From Liolophura sinensis (Eukaryota; Mollusca; Polyplacophora; Chitonida; Chitonidae): 64,000 bases of DNA. The notes beneath the pieces are model-generated. The model did not search any database, was not told the origin of the DNA, and saw only the letters and a program-made list of their open reading frames with translations. Position 1 is the stretch's first letter. Every line of letters begins with the position of its first letter. The stretch covers positions 64,649,249 through 64,713,248 of the forward strand of contig NC_088295.1 in assembly GCF_032854445.1 (NCBI RefSeq). The letters run 5' to 3'. Both the position numbers and the translations under genes were made by a program. Below are positions 1 through 12,317 of this stretch, piece by piece.

Positions 1-3000
1 ATATTTTCATGGTTTTGCACGATATCTAACGAGGATTTAATGTAAGGCAAAGACTGTACAAGAAAAACAAATGATGACCCAAGCGTGACTGCATGTGCCA
101 TTCTGAAGAAGATATAAAACAATGCTTAAGCAGGTCTTGTCTTAATTAAACTGATGTGAGTGACAAATTTGGTTATGAGTTGTGTGGATTCCAGGTGCAT
201 CAACCATCTGACTAAATTCGACCATGTCTTAACGTGTATTATTGCAAAGGGACTACATGCAGTGGCAGTATGTAAAGCGTCTGTCCTCGGACGATGCAGT
301 GTACTGGCTAGTGCAGCTTCTGCTGAGTCCTTGTAAAATTCAGAATATAAAAAGCGACACATATCCATACATCACTTCCGGCGGAAAAAATCACATTGGT
401 TGGAATGTAGTAATTTATTGGAAATCAATGATCCGAGTCAGCGAGGGTGCTGGTAAGAAGAGACTGTATTCGGAGTGATGTTGGGTCAAGAGCCCGGCTA
501 AGCTATATAGGGAAAGCTACGCTTTGGCGAGACAACTCCTGCACAAAACAAACAGCTCCCAGAATGGAGGAATTTTCATTGCTGTTATTTGCCAAACTCG
601 CCAACAGGAAATTGCAAATCCCTGTTCCTCTAACAGCGGCGGCATGGCAACAAAACTATTAGGAACTGGCTAGAGAGAAAGCGGGACTCTAGCATCTAGG
701 CTTACAAATTGTTGTTTAAAAAGACCGCAACTGTCCAAATGACATCCGATGCGCGGGCCGGCTTCCATCAGCCAATTACTGGCTCCACAAGTCCCAGTGT
801 TTCGGATCAGCCCCAGAATCCGCTTATGTGGAAGGAAGATTCCGCGGCTTTGGAACCTTGCTATGTGCCTGGATCTTCTCCGAAGTTCACCTTCGCCTCT
901 GATCACAGAATAGGGTTCGTCGTCACTGGGGCATGTCGAGGGGTTGGGTATAATACCCTGATACTCCCTCCCTTCTGTCCCCAATACAGATGTCGATCCA
1001 TCACTCTTCACCCCATATGGTCTCAGAGATAATACCTAGTCATTATCCTTATCATAATTAGTTATATTCACATTCCACCGCTTCTGATTGTTTACCAGGT
1101 CAATTAATCTTTCCAACAGCGCCACCATCTACTGACCTATATAGCGTGCACGTCCAAAACAATTTCACGGGGCAAGGGCTTTATCTTGAAACTTATGATA
1201 AATGGGGTTTACATAGGCGTACAAGCCTGTTCGGTGTAGTTCTGTAAACCCCCAGCCTCCAAGAGCCCTTCCTAGCCTTAAGACACCCAAAACCTTGCTG
1301 AGGTCGAGTTTATAATTTGGTACCAAAATGAGCAATGTTCTGGACAGAAGGATTTTACTTTACCTATACACACAACATGCTTACGCAACACACTGGCCTT
1401 TTGACTTTCTCCAACAGTGTATACGTTATAGCCTCGGAGAGTAGGATGTTATATATTAGTACTCGCAACATTTGTTGAGCACGATGTCCCATAATTCAGC
1501 CTCACTGCATTAAGCTTGGCGGATCATGTCTTCCTTTATCTCTATCCTATCATCTATATTAGTCAAGCTTGGTGTTATTGGTGAGACACTGTCATTATCT
1601 GGATGCCATTTTGACTAGGATAGTTCCGAAAGTGACAATCCGCCATTAATAATCGCCGTAGCAATCTAAACATTAATAATTTTTAACACTTACAGAAAAT
1701 ACATGACGGATTTTTAGTGACAAACGTCCTATACCAGAGTTACAACTATCGTCATTTTTTTTTGCGAAATACGTTAGAAACAATCTAAATTCAGGCGGCG
1801 GGGAATTTGAATGCTGGACAGGTTTACACCAGCGTACATGGTTCCGCTATTACAGGTCACAAACGGGCTGCACATTTCAATTCAAAAACGGCAGGATCTA
1901 TTTGAAAACACGAAACAGTAGGTATCAATCATCCATATTTATAGCATCGAAGTATGTATGTCCGTGTACGCTGAACTCTGTGTTTGATCGTCAAGCTCAC
2001 GGTACTCCTCAGAGCACCACTGTCAAACTCAATAGGTTGGTTTTGTGGATGATCAAGTAGTTCCTTACAGACGTAAGTGCCTTTGGGGAGAGTAGAATCA
2101 GATGTAGTCTAAAGAAAAGCTAAGCCTATAGGCAGTTCTGCCGCGACGCATTGAATAGGAAGCGGAGGGTGAACCGTGGGACGTATTTAGCTGTGTAGTA
2201 CAATAAGAGCCGAGGTAAAAATGCCATGATTATCTGTCAAGCTTTTGTCCTGTCTGATCTGCCTGGGGGAATGTCCTATGCAATGCGGCCAAAAATGTAT
2301 CGATAATATGCCATGGCAAGGCCGAACTATCTGGTTACGAGATTATGGCCAAAAGCTGAGAATCGTGCAGCTGTTGTAACAAGAAGGAATGGCTGGCCAA
2401 TCTGTCCCATCACTACACCCCGTCATTCATTGTCTGTCGATGGGCCAGCAAACATTAAAGGTCTGCTTCCAGAATTGCGGAGAATAGCCGTTAAGCAGAC
2501 GCCACAAAGCAATTGATTTGTGAGGAAAGCCATCGGACAGACTATCGGCCTTCAAGACGTTTGTTTTTCGGAAACTCAACCAAGAATGTTGAGCCGTGAT
2601 TCTGGGAAATGGCTTAAACTCATGAACTCTGTCAACTCCAGGGGAGAAGTGAAGACGCTCTGGTTCCAGGTGAGGAATGCCCACCAGTAAACTGTCGACA
2701 GCTTTTTTCATAACGGGTTAGGCTGTTTTATTTAAGACGGCTACATCGTTTCATGAGAAGTCATTTCATCGAAGAAGCAGAAGGCGGCTCCAGAGACAGG
2801 AAAACATTTGCACCCATCGTCCGTCTGTTGTAGACAGTAATGCCTGCACAGGAAGCAATGGTCGATTGTGTTTAACGCATGGGTGGCCACAGTAATTTGA
2901 AATTTGTCTTCGGGAACATTTCTTGGAGATAAATTTCCTAATTAATCTCATCTTCGTGTTTGGGTATTCTTACAAAACATCAACTGACACATTTCTCCTT

Positions 3001-3879
3001 TCTCCTCACACTCTACTTTATGCAGGATGAATTCACAAAACTACACTTTGGCAAAGCGGTTTCACCCGTGCAGAGGTTTGGCGTTTACCCTAACCGTGAC
3101 TTATACAGTGACACGTCAGCCTTCTATTTTTACGACCAGCTAGATGCCAACGTTTCCATGCAATAGATTTGCTGTAGCGCATGTGAAATAATGGTTAATT
3201 TCAAGCCAACCATTAAATCTACATTCCCAGTCAGAAGTACTATCAATCACTCTTTAATTTAAGGAGGCTGGAACTGGCCTCACCAACCTCGGCACTCCGT
3301 TGTCTAGAAACGTCACGTGACCATGCGTCCGCAGCGGGAAGTAGTGCTAAGAGCTTAATCCATCCTCAAAGCGATCGTGTCATCTAGTTAGATCGTCTGA
3401 AGTTTTGCTTCTCGTCACATGTCTCACGCCACCGTGCTTTCACGTCACACGGGTCTGTGGTCAACAGGACGTTTTCAGCAGTACATAGAGGAGCCAGAAT
3501 AAGGCAGAATCTCAAAAATCAAGCGGCCTCAGCTTGTAGTCCTCCCTGGTGAAATTAAATGTTTTGAAGCCACGCACGAACTCTCTGATTAAATATATTC
3601 ACAATGTTGTTTTCTTATATGGGGGCACAGAGTCGTTCTCTGGATTGTTACAGTGACGTTTTTGCGCGAGCATGTCGGGGGTATTGTCATACGATGCCTG
3701 GCATGTCGTAAACCATGTTTGGCATGTTGTATTTGCATATCCCAAAAATTAAAAATTCAAAACTGAAGCACCTCAGTTGAGTTATAGGTATATTACTTCG
3801 TCAAATGGCATTAGGAGATCTAGTATATCTTCATTTTGTAGCCTGTGAAAATATCACCCAATGCCTCTACTACCAGCTG
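1..3879. other. Unassigned sequence
   Basis: No gene could be supported. Overlapping open frames on both strands at 670-1032 (107 and 113 codons) and a minus frame at 2427-2711 with an ATG (94 codons) lack splice context and family resemblance. Their lengths are expected by chance in 64 kb. The GC-richer stretches 700-1020 and 3260-3420 are the least repeat-like parts. Confidence 0.5.
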
Positions 3880-4010
3880 CAGCAATATAAAAGGTATGTA
3901 GAGCAAACCCAGATAGTTGGCAAACGGTCACACATAACCCAGGAAATCCAGTCTCTTTTCATTTTACCTCAGTAAGGGATTTCTTTCAACTGTCCATTCA
4001 AACACTTAAA
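3880..4010 (+). repeat. Dispersed repeat, copy A, with TATA-like box
   Basis: CAGCAATATAAAAGG is followed by AGATAGTTGGCAAACGGTCA, ACATAACCCAGGAAATCC and TTTTCATTTTACCTCAG. Two relatives lie at 6975-7080 and 9985-10165. The shared core is A-x-TTGGCAAA-x-GRTC-x-CA. Copies A and C also share the TTTTC-x-x-TTTACCTCAG block and about 40 further diverged bases. The nature of the repeat (old transposon end, promoter or duplicated first exon) is unknown. Confidence 0.6.
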
Positions 4011-5510
4011 AAGCAGCAGCTTACACTTCCCCTGGCATTAATCCTAGGTAGAATTAGTTAAAGCGTGAATGCAATAATCTCATATTGCCATCTATTAGAC
4101 GTCACTGGGCCAGAACTACTCAAAATGCTGTGAAGTCTTTAACATTTATTAAACATTCCCATGAAAACAATACAGAGGAAAAAGGCTTCAGGGATTTATA
4201 ACCACAGGACAAACCAAAAATGAAGGCTTCAGACATGACGAAAATATTATTCACGTATTGCTGACGTGTTATGTCAATACAATACCCAACAAGCAGCACT
4301 GGGTGCCATATTAGAGTATTATAAGAAATATGTTTCACTGTCTTCTTGAACTACAACTGATGTAAGATGTAATGCAGCCATGATTTTCAAAGATGCAGGA
4401 GACGATATTTTGGGCATGGTATCCAAACCAAATTTCAAACTCGTCGTCCGCGAAAAATTTTCAGCTCGAATATTAGGATAAGTATTTCAGTTGCGTTTTG
4501 ATTTTAACTGTTCATGAAGACACCTTGCAGATGAAAAAAAGACACAGATAATATTAAAGTGACCCTCTATTTTCGTAAAACGCTCAAGTGTATAGGCATT
4601 GTCATGTCAACTGTCATGGCATTAACCCTTTCTAGCACACCAGTTATACCAGACAAAACATCCTTATTTAATACGTACTTTAGTTTTAAGTGCTTGTTCG
4701 CATAAATAGCATCTCCTATAGTGTCCTAGAAAATTCTGTTTTTACAGCCTTGGCCGCAGTTAAGACGTCTTAACGACCGCTTTCCTCGTCAGCCGACCGC
4801 AGATTTGTGACTTGTGAACTGCATCGAAGTCACACCCACACAAGGACACCGTGGAGAGTGAGCCTTATGTGCCTCTATACACCACGCAGAAGCCAGGATA
4901 TCACCTCAGTGCGCCCATATATTTTCCCAACAACGCCGGTATAACAAGGTTAATCAATTCAGCTTAATTCACAGTTATACATCGTTGAAGACAGTGCATG
5001 CAATGTAACGCAGAAAATTAATGGCCAATGGCAAATTGACTTGAAATGTCCTCCAGCCATTCCCCGATTATGCAATATAATTTTATGTCTCATTTAATAC
5101 TACGGATTGTCGGCTAAACAGAAATGGCGACGATTCGGTATTGTACACTCAACAATGGTGCGTGTTAAAGACAATATCCAAGAAGACAACATTCCAGATC
5201 TTAATTGAAACATGAGATGATTGATTGCCTGATAAGGTAACAATGTGGCTTATGATGTGCTAGTTATTGAAGGTAAAAATGAAAATTTCTGAAGACATAC
5301 TTTGCTAGTGTGCAGAACAACAACAACACTGACATTTCTGTATCAACATACGTGTGTAGATGTCCGCCAAGAAGCCTTTGCAAAGCACATGACCACATGT
5401 CTAACTGATTTGGTTGCTAACTGCCGTACACAAGATAATTTCACCCATAATGGATCAGGCATTCGAGTATAAGAAACCAGGTAGAGCTGGCAGTGGCAAT
5501 CAAGGAGAAA
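4011..5510. other. Unassigned AT-rich sequence
   Basis: No exon, RNA gene or clear repeat was seen. The open frame at 4120-4338 (minus) is short and has no supporting context. Confidence 0.5.
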
Positions 5511-5656
5511 TGCCGGAGGAAACCAGGGACAGCTAACAGAATAAAGCATGGACAGCTGCATGCCAGAGGAAACCACGGACAGTTGCATACATCTAGAAAC
5601 CACGGACACGCCAGAGGAAACCATGGAAACCTGGTGGACGGAAACCAGGGACAGCT
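5511..5656. repeat. Short degenerate minisatellite
   Basis: Several irregularly spaced copies of a GAGGAAACCAGGGACAGCTG-like unit occur at 5515, 5574, 5595, 5613 and 5640. The minus-strand frames therefore repeat a CPWFPLA-like peptide, which I regard as a by-product and not a gene. Confidence 0.7.
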
Positions 5657-5879
5657 GTATTGATCGAGGGCCTGATAGTCGCAGCGAACCAAGACTTTGA
5701 CCATCTGACCCAGCGAAGCATTACCATAATCTCTTGAAGCAACAGATGGGCCTACGTTAACTTGATTCTAACATGACATTTGATTGGTCAAGATATTCGT
5801 GCCATGAGAATAAATTAGAAATCTTGGCGAACGACGGTCTTATTGGGATTATTTTACTCATTTTCATTGCACATTTTCA

Positions 5880-6000
5880 TTGACGTTTACCGACATACTC
5901 AAGGATTTTCATTTGAATATTGACGGTCAGTTTAACAGTTGGAGGAAACCGTATTGTTCGGAGAAAAATCGCCGAACTTACTGGCGAATTTCCCAGCACG
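5880..6000 (-). repeat. Degenerate SINE-like interspersed repeat
   Basis: ACATACTCAAGGATTTTCAT, TTGAATATTGACGGTCAGTT and TTGGAGGAAACCG, then TCGGAGAAAAATCGCCGAAC, follow the order of a SINE-type body (ACTCAAG-ATTTCA, GACGG-CAG, GGAGGAAACC). The tRNA-like head is not visible. Confidence 0.45.
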
Positions 6001-6332
6001 TAACATACAGACTGCCTTGTCATATTGATGGATGATAAAAATTAAGATGATAGGTTTTATAATTCCTATTCCTGACATCCAGAAACCTGAATGAAAAGAA
6101 TCCGTTTCTGTTCTCTCAATGAACTTGACTTACTAGCCCCGGAACAAAACAAGCTTTCGTCACAGCTTAGGAAGATGGTAGATGATTGCGCCCTTGGCTC
6201 CCAAAAAATGCAACTATACACTTGACACAAACCGTTGCTACGACAGGACAAAATATTCAATCAGTCCTAATTATTGGAATGTGCGTGTTAAATAAAAATA
6301 TTTTTGACACAAATTATTGTATATTATACCAT

Positions 6333-6345
6333 CCCATTCAATTGA
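6333..6345. repeat. SINE target-site duplication, left copy
   Basis: The 13-bp CCCATTCAATTGA is identical to 6618-6630 on the other side of the SINE. Confidence 0.9.
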
Positions 6346-6617
6346 TTTTTTTTTTTTTTTTTTTTTTTGATTGGTGTTTTACGCCGTACTCAAGAATATT
6401 TCACTTATACGACGGCGGCCAGCATTATGGTGGGTGGAAACCGGGCAGAGCCCGGGGGAAACCCAAGACCATCCGCAGGTTGCTGGCAGACCTTCTCACG
6501 TACGGCCGGAGAGGAAGCCAGCATGAGCTGGACTTGAACTCACAGCGACCGCATTGGTGAGAGACTCCTGGGTCATTACGCTGCGCTAGCGCTTTAACCG
6601 ACTGAGCCACGGAGGGC
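6346..6617 (-). mobile_element. Full-length tRNA-derived SINE
   Basis: The element is on the minus strand and starts GCCCTCCGTGGCTCAGTCGG. An RNA polymerase III A box lies at 6598-6609 (TGGCTCAGTCGG) and a B box at 6530-6541 (GAGTTCAAGTCC). A conserved body follows, then the tail TATAAGTGAAATATTCTTGA...ACACCAATCA and an A-run (6346-6368, read as T on the plus strand). A perfect 13-bp target-site duplication CCCATTCAATTGA lies at 6333-6345 and 6618-6630, which shows an LINE-mediated insertion. The copy is little diverged and is the best reference for the others here. The 124- and 65-residue open frames across it are not genes. Confidence 0.93.
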
Positions 6618-6630
6618 CCCATTCAATTGA
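6618..6630. repeat. SINE target-site duplication, right copy
   Basis: The 13-bp CCCATTCAATTGA is identical to 6333-6345 and adjoins the 5' (tRNA-like) end of the SINE. Confidence 0.9.
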
Positions 6631-6974
6631 AATAACAGATGTGTTCAGAAGAAAATAATGATATTTTCAAACAATTGGTGAGTTACTAACACAACTGAAA
6701 CTATTAGCAGAATTTTCTTCTAACAAAGAAGTATCGTTAATCTTCGAAAAAACTTCTTTAGAACACATGAGTTGGTTGAAAATGCGATTTACATCACCTG
6801 TGAAAGAAATACGTGAAGCTTTTAGCGTCTCCACAGCTGTACATGCACATGACATATGCCATGTTTGTCCTTACTGTCAATTTTAATTCGAATTTTCAGC
6901 CATCATACAAAAAAAATCTCTGAAACTGAAGGGGGTTTTAAGGTCATTAGGAATGCAGGGCAGAATTCTTCATA

Positions 6975-7080
6975 CGTTTATAAGAAAGAGCCGTAAGACA
7001 ACAGCATAGAGAGTAAAACCCAAGAGCAGTGAGTGTGTGATAGTTGGCAAATGATCCCACGCAACCATTTGCAAGACAAT
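6975..7080 (+). repeat. Dispersed repeat, copy B, with TATA-like box
   Basis: TATAAGA at 6979 lies exactly 60 bp before GATAGTTGGCAAATGATCCC at 7039. Between them CAGCATAGAGAGTAAAACCC corresponds to CAGCATCAAGGGTAAAAGAA in copy C. The right half, after the core, is less similar than in A and C. Confidence 0.55.
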
Positions 7081-8753
7081 ACATGTTGTTCTTTCCTCCC
7101 TCATACAGTTAAAAGTAAACCAACCGAACAACCCAGCCACGATCTCTTACACATAGAGTTCGTGGTCAGCCTCTCTCATACAGCACAGAGGCCATTGGGA
7201 TTACAATTTGCAACCACTAAATCCTAACGACATACCAAATGCCGGCGTACCAAATGACTTGCCGAGGCACGATATTGTTGAAACCACAACCAACTGTTGA
7301 TGAACACACACTAAAAAGGTTAAGAAGGTTCAGCTCCATTGTCTGAACAGAATGATTCGATGGTGTTGACATAAGCCTTATCATTTCCGAAGGTTTCCTT
7401 TTTCTCCCGGGTATTGCATAATAGAAGCACTCTGCCTCTTGGCCAGCGACTCCAACAAGCCTGTGATTATGATTGCGAAATTCCATCTGCTTGTGACTGG
7501 TGGCGTCTTACAGGAGCTCTGCCATCTCACCGCCTACATAGATCGTATGAGACCATATTGATCCGATTAACACTAAACAAACATTCAGACTTCATAAGCC
7601 GCTGTCTCCCTGTGCACAAGTCGTTCAGTTTATCTTCGGATTTGTCGATCCTAGAGAGCAAGGAGATGATGGGTGAATTTGTTCACAGCGGAGAAGTCGT
7701 TCTCGTATGTGTTCAAAATGACCTTGCGGAACGCAAGACTTTTCAATGGCAATACTCGACTATCAATAAGGTAAAGTCGATGTGTGATATTCTGGCCATA
7801 TGCTGGCACGCCTAGTAGGCAATTATACGTTAACGCTTTGCATCCTCTCCCGTGCACTTGAATAACCAAAACAAAATGCATCGGACTAAAGTACGAAATT
7901 TGTCCCGTACTTATTGCTTTAATGAAGCAAATACATTTTTAGACAATATGTTTTTAAAAGGTTGTCCTAGTAAAGTGGACACAGTTAATGGCATGTATGT
8001 ATCATGGTATTGAATGTGCGAATAAAGTATAATGCACCATTTACATCTTATAGAGAGGAAAGCCGTAACGTAAGGAATGCAAAGTTGGACATTTACAGAC
8101 ACAAGGAACACGACTGAGAAAATCACACTGTACTTTAGTTTAACGAGATTTCCCGAGTGTAAACCAAGTGATCTCCAACATACTTCATATAAGTCCAATT
8201 AAACGGTCTACAAGCATGAACTCCCGAGCGATGTCGACCGCTTATTGCCAATAGAGTCCCACAGAACGCTGAAGAAGGTGGAATATAAAGGGTTCCCTGA
8301 GCGATTTTAGACAGGAAGACATCTTTTCTCATAACACTTAAATCATTTGACAACAAGGAGTAAATAAGCAATAAAAAAACTTTTTATTGTGAGATGGAAA
8401 TGGGAATCCGTTTCCCGCACAATGGCGACTGGGATCAAAGCTAATCATTCATTGTTCTCTTGCAATACATGTACCACTACTGTTATAACCAAGTTTCCCA
8501 TAAAACTTCCTGGAATAGGCAAGAAAGAACAACACGATTCCGAGCTTAGGCCTATATTACTTTAGGGGGGAAAGCTTCCCCACTGTGTTATGCAATAGCG
8601 TTCACGGCGATTTAGTTAAGTCCAGTGACGAACATTCAGCTTAATACAACGGGCAAGACAAACATTTTGTTGCCTTCAGAATACTATGTGACTGAAAGTC
8701 CAACAGTCAAAGCAAGCACAAATTCACGACAGGCACATGTACAACATCTCGCT
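7081..8753. other. Unassigned sequence with one chance-length open frame
   Basis: A plus frame of 133 codons (7414-7815) contains a possible exon ending at AATAAG|gtaaag near 7770, with the peptide SGEVVLVCVQNDLAERK. No convincing acceptor or family match was found. Nothing else stands out up to the 23-bp array. Confidence 0.4.
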
Positions 8754-9327
8754 TTATGTGGTGTTGTACTCGGATCCTATGCCGTGTTACACTCAGATTT
8801 TATGTGGTGTTGCACTCAGATCTTATGTGCTGTTGCACTTAGATCTTATGTGCTGTTGCACTCAGATGTTATGTGCTTTTGCTCTTACATCTTATGTGGT
8901 GTTGCATTCAGATAATATGTGGTGTTGCACTCAGATCGTATGTGGTGTTGCACTCAGATCGTATGTGGTGTTGAACGCAGATTTTATGTGCTGTTGTACC
9001 CAGATTTTATGTGCTGTTGCTCTTACATCTTATGTGGTCTTGGACTCAGATCTTACATGGTCTTGTACTCAGATCTTACGTGCTGTTGCACTCAGATCTT
9101 ACATCTTATGTGGTGTTGCTCTCATATCTTGTGCTCTTACATCGTATGTGGTTTTGCTCTTACACCTTATGTGGTGTTGCACTCAGATCTTATGTAGTGT
9201 TGCACTCAGAGCATACGTGGTGTTGTACTCAGATCTTAAGTGCTGATGCACTCAGATCTTACGTGGCGTTGCACTCAGATATTATGTCGTGTTGCACTTA
9301 GATCTTACGTGATGTTGTACTCAGAAC
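8754..9327. repeat. 23-bp minisatellite
   Basis: About 25 copies of a 23-bp unit with the form TTATGTGGTGTTGCACTCAG + ATC. Variants change GTGGTG to GTGCTG and ACTCAGATC to CTCTTACATC. Because 23 is not a multiple of three, each plus frame cycles through the same three peptides. This explains the overlapping Cys/Leu-rich frames of 169, 96, 96 and 92 residues, which are not called as genes. Confidence 0.95.
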
Positions 9328-9984
9328 CATCGATAACTGAAAAATTTGACCACCAGCTTATATTAAATGGAAGATGTCCAAAATGTGTCCGACTGAACAG
9401 GTTATTCAGATGGGGATTAATAATTCAAGTAAAATGAAATACGCTTTGTCTATAATGGTCGTAACGGTCGATTAAACTAGAAAATGTGTTGTATCCAATA
9501 CATGCTTGATAATCATATCTACATCAAAATAAACTGGGTGTGTGTAAGTATCTCGGTGTTACATGTACGTGAAATGATAGGGTCGGATTGGTAATCGAAA
9601 AAAAAAAGAAATTCTAATTGCTCTGCCATTCAGGGGATGATACAATATCGGCTTTACTTTATATTCATACTGAAAAGTATTGAAAACATTTGTTCCGCCC
9701 ACCAAGACAATAGGTAGTGTTCTTCCCAGAGCATGTACACAAACAAGTTTGTGCCTGTCTGGCTCCTGATCAATCGACCTGGCCTATAGATTATATCGAT
9801 CACACCTCGCGAATGAGAGGGAAATTCTGTTAAGGAGTGTCAATCTATTGAGCAGTTATTTGTGCACCCCACCCCCGGGTCTGGCCGTTTAACACCCAAT
9901 ATAAGAAAACACAGACGGTGACAATCCCTCATTTTACAAACCCGATATGGAGGTTCATCGTTACCCAATTAGTTCGCAATCGTG
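9328..9984. other. Unassigned sequence
   Basis: No features beyond an A-run at 9600 and a C-rich run near 9870. Confidence 0.5.
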
Positions 9985-10165
9985 ACCACGGGAAGTATAA
10001 ATATAATAAATGACTTCCAGCATCAAGGGTAAAAGAAAAGCATCGACGACAGTGTGAGACTTGGCAAAAGATCACATTTAACCGGTGAAATACGGCATCT
10101 TTTCCAGTTTACCTCAGTTCGTGTTTTATTCTAACTGTTCAGGTCAATGTTTAAATCAATGTTTA
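9985..10165 (+). repeat. Dispersed repeat, copy C, with TATA-like box
   Basis: TATAAATATA at 9996 lies 60 bp before GAGACTTGGCAAAAGATCAC at 10056, the same spacing as in copy B. TTTTCCAGTTTACCTCAG then matches copy A. A short open frame follows at 10313-10546 but has no visible relation to it. Confidence 0.55.
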
Positions 10166-12237
10166 AACATTTAACACAATAACATTAAAACATTATCTGA
10201 GAAAATTCATAACTTTTGCATGTGTACATGTACAGTATACTGTATAGTTTTTAAAGGAATACAGTATTTGAGTTACATCTAGGCCGGAAAAGAAGGAAAC
10301 CCTTGGATACGTTTGAGGCAAGGTCTTTCAGACTCGTGGCTCGTTAAGTTTAAGGAAAACTTAAATTCTCAATTACAGCAATTTCAGGGAAAGAAGAACT
10401 TCAAAGAAAAAAAAAGTCATACTACAAAGCCAGCTAATAAAAACACAGCGGAAGTGATAGCTCTTGCGTGCAGTAAGAGGAGTCAAGGCTGTTTCTCCAT
10501 TTTCTTGAAATCAGCATGTACTTTTCTGAAGCACTCTGGAATATGAAAGTTGTTAACGATTACTCTCATGCAATTAGACATCCCCAAACAATTGTGTTCC
10601 AAATTTCTTAGCAACATGCATTCTAGGTCTCGACAGTACAATCTCCAGTAACTGGGACGGGAAATTTTCTAGATCCTTCTACCTGAATTGATTGTCAGAA
10701 TCTTCGTGGTAATAATCAGCTTGCAGAGCTCCTTGAGAGGCTTAGGAGAATGGTCTTACATAAATTGCATTAGAGATCACTTACTTTGCATCGATATGAC
10801 GAACACATTGAGCTCACAACCTCAACATCTGCACACCATATCTGAGTAAGTTCGTGAGCAATTTGCCAAAGGTGGGTGGTTTACTACAGACACTCCGGTT
10901 TGCCCCACCCTTCAACGATTGTCGCATAAGTAAGTGACTTGTTCATGACTACCGCGTTGAAAACCTAATGAATAAATTAAAAACTTAAATAAAAATAAAA
11001 TAATAATTATATCCTCATATTCTCTAGAGTGGATCCACAATTCCAATGGATTTGTAACTGTTACAACTGCCAGTTAGTCACAAAGGACATGTTTTCTATT
11101 TATCATAAGCAAGGGTGAGAAAATGGGTACCTTTCTGGAAATATGGTTTCAAATTAGAATAACAATCTGGCCATATATTTTGGCTTAGCTGTAAGAAAAA
11201 GATCTTCACGCTCAAAATGTAACATTCACAAATCATTGGTGATAAACCAGTAATAGCTTGATAGGCTGACCATACTAATGAGGACACAGTCGATTTTAAT
11301 ATAGCATGTTGGAAAATCACGAGTGAAACACCGATCCGATAGTCGGTTGCACACTCTATATTCGTTGCAGTTAAAACAATCGCCATTAGAATCTAAATGC
11401 CAAAACCAAAATCCAGTGTCCTATAAGCAAAGATATCGATAGTATTGATATGTTTTACCCATGAGCATGAGATCGGGGGATGAGTTTAATTTGTACAATG
11501 CTTGAAACGTGCTAAAATGCTTGCACTGGAGGGAAGGGTAATGAAGGAGCGAGGACTGGTCCCGTCTCTGGTCTTGGAATCGGCAGGCTCGAGTGTTGAC
11601 AAGTAGGCCGGTAACGGTAACTTAACGCGCGAGATGCGAACCAGGCAATACTTATACGATCACTACGCTACTCGGCAAATTTGCCAAGTCGGCCAATAAG
11701 CAAATATCAGCTGGGCATGTTTCAGCTTTTTAGTTTGATGGTGGCAGTTTGGTGTATGGCTGGTGTGCACAGTTTGCACAAGGTTCCCCGTGTCCTAGGA
11801 TACTTAGCCTGTCTGAGTACAACCATGAATATCATCGGCCTGGTCTGAATCAATACAGGCTTTGTCTACAGTCTCTTCTCTTTCTCTGGGAGCCAGACAT
11901 ACTTTAAGCCATTCGCTATTTGGTATGTAAAAAAAACTTTACCTATGTTATCAATTAAATCTAACCTATCGATCACCGCGTTGTGTTCTGGATGCTGCCG
12001 GTTGCCACCCCTCCCCCTCCCAAATCTCCTCCAGGACAAGGTCAGAAGGCCGTTCATCATACCGCGACAACTACAGCGTGTTGTACCATCGCCTCGCACA
12101 CAAACTTGTCATTGTCTTTAGTCGGTCGAATTGTAATCCTGTTATCGCTTGACCTCACCCTGAGCTATTTCTGTTGCTACTTCCTTTTTCTGTCTTTCGT
12201 TCATTTGTTTTTTTTTTTGTTTTTTTTTGTTACACAG
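10166..12237. other. Unassigned sequence
   Basis: Short open frames only (10313-10546 plus, 11096-11386 minus, 11983-12249 plus). The 11970-12120 stretch is GC-richer. It has several open frames after a ctcctccag acceptor-like site, but none could be joined convincingly to the exon candidate at 12238. Confidence 0.4.
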
Positions 12238-12317
12238 CCTATTACCTAAGACCAGGAAATGGCAAAGGTTATACATTTGATCGTCCACCGATTTCGCGTC
12301 CCTGTACTTTGCATTGA
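12238..12317 (+). CDS. Candidate short 3'-terminal exon, unknown protein
   Basis: A very long T-rich tract (about 12181-12232) ends in ttacacag. Taking the first two bases as the end of a split codon, the next 25 codons read YYLRPGNGKGYTFDRPP then ISRPCTLH, with a TGA at 12315-12317. The PGNGKGYTFDRPP segment looks like protein and no other frame is as good. The stretch is short, no upstream exon could be paired with it, and no AATAAA follows nearby. The family is not recognised and the call rests mainly on the acceptor. Confidence 0.22.

Noticed and set aside
670-1032. Overlapping 107- and 113-codon frames on opposite strands
   Set aside because: Neither resembles a known domain and no splice sites fit. 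A GC-richer stretch with few stops explains both.
6530-6617. tRNA gene suggested by A and B boxes
   Set aside because: The boxes belong to the tRNA-derived head of a SINE with target-site duplication; no intact cloverleaf was made out.
7414-7815. 133-codon plus frame with a possible donor near 7770
   Set aside because: There is no good acceptor and no family match, and the length is at chance level.
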